From: JBQTHI01 sp052390035
GTDB taxonomy: Bacteria > Actinomycetota > Acidimicrobiia > Spongiisociales > ZC4RG35
Direction: 5' to 3'
DNA: 7,427 nt
NCBI GenBank assembly: GCA_052390035.1
Contig: JBQTHI010000038.1
Location: 1-7,427, forward strand
Shown piece after piece: positions 6,343 to 7,427 of the stretch. A model generated the notes under the pieces. That model saw only the letters and a list, made by a program, of their open reading frames with translations, did no database searches and was not told the origin of the DNA. Positions within the stretch are counted from its first letter, which is position 1. The number at the start of each line of letters is the position of its first letter. Position numbers and translations under genes: made by a program.

Positions 6343-7133
6343 CTGTTCGGGTCGGTCCGACCGGTCAGCATCCAGCAATGGCTCGCCGAGCTTAACGATC
6401 GAGGCTGTGCGCCGGCGACCGTCCGGAAGGCCTACCAGATTCTCTAACGGATTTTCGATGCGGCCGTGGAGTCCGGGCTTCTCACCAGGACCCCGTGCCG
6501 CGGTGTTCGGCTCCCTCGGGTGGAAGGAAGCGAGATGCGGTTCCTCTCACCCGCAGAGATCACAGAGCTCTCCGACGAGATAGATCCCCGCTACAGGGCA
6601 CTCGTCCTCGCCGCGGCGAACACGTGTGCACGGTTCGGCGAGCTGGCCGCCCTCGACCTCGACCACTTCGAACCGCTCCGACGCTCGATTCGGATCGAGC
6701 GGACCCTGTCAGACGTCAAGGGCACCGTCCAGGTCGGAGAACCCAAGACCCACGCCTCCGTGCGGGCGATCACGTTGCCGACATGGCTTGTCGATGTAAT
6801 GGCCCAGCACCTCGCGGCGTGGCCGGTGAGCGAGAACCGGCATCTCTTCACCTCCCCTGAGGGTGGGTACCTGCGGGCCACCAACTTCAGGCGCCGCGTC
6901 TGGAAGCCGGCGGTGATCGAATCGGTCGGCGAACCCGACCGTGCTCGATGTCTACGAACACCTGCATGAAAGGCCTCGATCGGGACGCTGCGGACGCCCT
7001 CGTCTCGCCCTGGACGCGTCTCATGTGGTCGCGGGCCGATTCATCGGATCTCACGAAGGGCCTGTGGAGCGACAGAAACCCCCGTTACTTACGGGGGTTT
7101 ATGTCGTGGGCGCTACTGGGTTCGAACCAGTGA
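6343..7133 (+). pseudogene. Tyrosine recombinase (phage/ICE-type integrase), inactivated
   Basis: The core-binding domain is visible from about 6343 (FGSVRPVSIQQWLAELNDRG, then ATVRKAYQIL), with a TGA in frame just upstream at 6331, so the N-terminus is lost or shifted. An in-frame TAA at 6445-6447 follows YQIL; reading resumes as RIFDAAVESGLLTR. The catalytic domain shows the first Arg in CARFGEL (codon 6631), the beta-strand Lys in EPKTHAS (codon 6745) and FTSPEGGYLRATNFRRRVW. The HxLRH...LGH stretch is missing: sequence jumps near 6935-6940 from VGEP into another frame at TVLDVYEHLH, which holds the catalytic Tyr (6953-6955). An extra A in AAA 6969-6971 then shifts into EGLDRDAADAL. The last frame has no stop before 7131-7133 and reads into the tRNA. 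It cannot encode an active recombinase. Its position at the 3' end of a tRNA gene is typical of integrases of islands and prophages. Confidence 0.85.
7076..7100 (-). terminator. Rho-independent-type terminator, probably bidirectional
   Basis: A perfect 10-bp stem, AAACCCCCGT (7076-7085) with ACGGGGGTTT (7091-7100), closes a 5-nt loop. It begins 7 nt past the 3' end of tRNA-Val on the minus strand, followed by TTTCTGT. In the plus direction it sits at the end of the integrase remnant and is flanked by TTTATG. It most likely ends tRNA-Val transcription, and possibly the integrase as well. Confidence 0.75.
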
Positions 7134-7178
7134 CCTCTGCCGTGTGAAGGCAGCGCTCTACCGCTGAGCCAAGCGCCC
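7107..7178 (-). tRNA. tRNA-Val (anticodon CAC)
   Basis: A complete 72-nt cloverleaf on the minus strand. The acceptor stem GGGCGCT pairs perfectly with AGCGCCC. The D stem is GCTC/GAGC around AGCGGTA, the anticodon stem CTGCC/GGCAG holds loop TTCACAC (anticodon CAC, reading GUG), the variable loop is AGGTC, and the T stem ACTGG/CCAGT holds TTCGAAC. The discriminator is A; the bases after it are CGA, so CCA is not encoded and must be added post-transcriptionally. Its 3' end faces the integrase remnant and was probably the attachment site of the lost element. Plus-strand frames running through it give peptides ending LGSNQ or GATGFEPVTSAV, which are tRNA-derived and not real proteins. Confidence 0.97.
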
Positions 7179-7190
7179 GAGGGGAGGCGG

Positions 7191-7221
7191 ATGTTAACCC
7201 TCGGGCCGAAGGCTGTTTCAA
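7191..7221 (-). promoter_or_regulatory. Candidate promoter of tRNA-Val
   Basis: On the minus strand, TTGAAA (7221-7216) matches TTGACA in all but two bases, and TAACAT (7196-7191) matches TATAAT at four of six positions, with 19 nt between. The -10 ends 12 nt before the tRNA 5' end, giving a short leader as usual for tRNA genes. The pair overlaps the upstream region of the divergent metallopeptidase gene. The long spacer keeps this tentative. Confidence 0.45.
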
Positions 7222-7228
7222 TAGGGCG

Positions 7229-7427
7229 GTGAATCGAAAACGATTCGAACACGCCGTTGATCAGATCCTGGAGGAGCTTCCTCCCTGGGTTATCGAGCGG
7301 ATTGACAACCTCGTCGTAGTGGTAGAGGAGCGTCCCGGTGCGGACCAGGATCAGGACCTGCTCGGGCTTTACGAGGGTGTCTCTTTGCCAGAACGGTCAG
7401 CGGACTACTGGGGAACCCTCCCGGATC
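7229..7427 (+). CDS. Zincin-like metallopeptidase family protein, 3' end outside window
   Basis: The first 66 codons of a small protein of the family annotated as metallopeptidase family protein (zincin-like, formerly DUF1025). GTG 7229 is the only sensible start; the ribosome binding site is weak (AGGG at 7223-7226, 2 nt before the GTG). The N-terminus reads NRKRFEHAVDQILEELP, then IDNLVVVVEERPG (25-37), and the family hallmark LLGLYEGVSLPERSADYWG (44-62), followed by LPD. The zinc-binding HExxH of the family lies further on and is outside the window, so catalysis cannot be verified. These are usually about 110-140-residue cytoplasmic proteins of unclear substrate. It starts 50 nt from the 5' end of the divergent tRNA-Val and appears undamaged, marking intact chromosome to the right of the decayed element. 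Confidence 0.82.
   Translation, partial: MNRKRFEHAVDQILEELPPWVIERIDNLVVVVEERPGADQDQDLLGLYEGVSLPERSADYWGTLPD

Noticed and set aside
7243..7252. GATTCGAACA near the metallopeptidase start as a second attachment-site copy
   Set aside because: It shares only TTCGAAC with the tRNA T-loop, lies in the conserved coding N-terminus, and is on the wrong side of the tRNA 5' end.
1..7427. CRISPR array, rRNA or transposase genes
   Set aside because: No regularly spaced repeats, rRNA-like sequence or recognisable transposase was found on reading both strands.

Overview
The window is high-GC DNA with many GTG starts, strong AGGAGG-type ribosome binding sites and actinobacterial-style protein families: a truncated haemoglobin, a CPBP membrane protease, an actinobacterial multi-pass sensor, a DUF4386 protein and a zincin-like metallopeptidase beside a tRNA. 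It most likely comes from an uncultured or poorly described member of the Actinomycetota. No finer placement can be supported from the sequence alone.

Layout, left to right. Positions 1-217 (minus) carry the first 72 codons of a group 1 truncated haemoglobin that runs off the left edge. Positions 218-1453 hold no intact gene: there are coding-like minus-strand scraps (best at 927-1092) and a small inverted-repeat structure near 1212-1305. A plus-strand cluster follows: a CPBP-family membrane protein (1454-2425, apparently with an ACG in the start position), overlapped by ATGA with a disrupted multi-pass membrane protein (2422-3231, two frameshifts and one stop), then an intact ten-helix sensor-type membrane protein without a kinase domain (3470-4681). 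On the minus strand come a short coding-like fragment (4733-4843), an intact DUF4386-like membrane protein (5009-5734) and the shattered N-terminus of a saccharopine-dehydrogenase-like enzyme (5770-6137). On the plus strand, a tyrosine-recombinase (integrase) pseudogene (6343-7133) has lost its HxxR segment and its 3' end runs into the 3' end of tRNA-Val(CAC) (minus, 7107-7178). A 10-bp hairpin terminator separates the two. Beyond the tRNA, a zincin-family metallopeptidase gene starts at 7229 and leaves the window.

Interpretation. The left and right edges look like ordinary chromosome. The middle looks like a decayed accessory region: a dead integrase at the 3' end of a tRNA (the classical integration geometry), and several genes with frameshifts, stops or truncations next to a few intact membrane-protein genes. 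The three intact ORFs together cover about 2.9 kb with no indel, so the lesions are probably not just uniform sequencing error, although single-base homopolymer errors cannot be excluded at individual sites. No convincing new defence or biosynthetic system is visible. The most informative points are the decayed tRNA-Val island, the non-canonical start and altered motif residues of the CPBP protein, and the unidentified remnants at the left.
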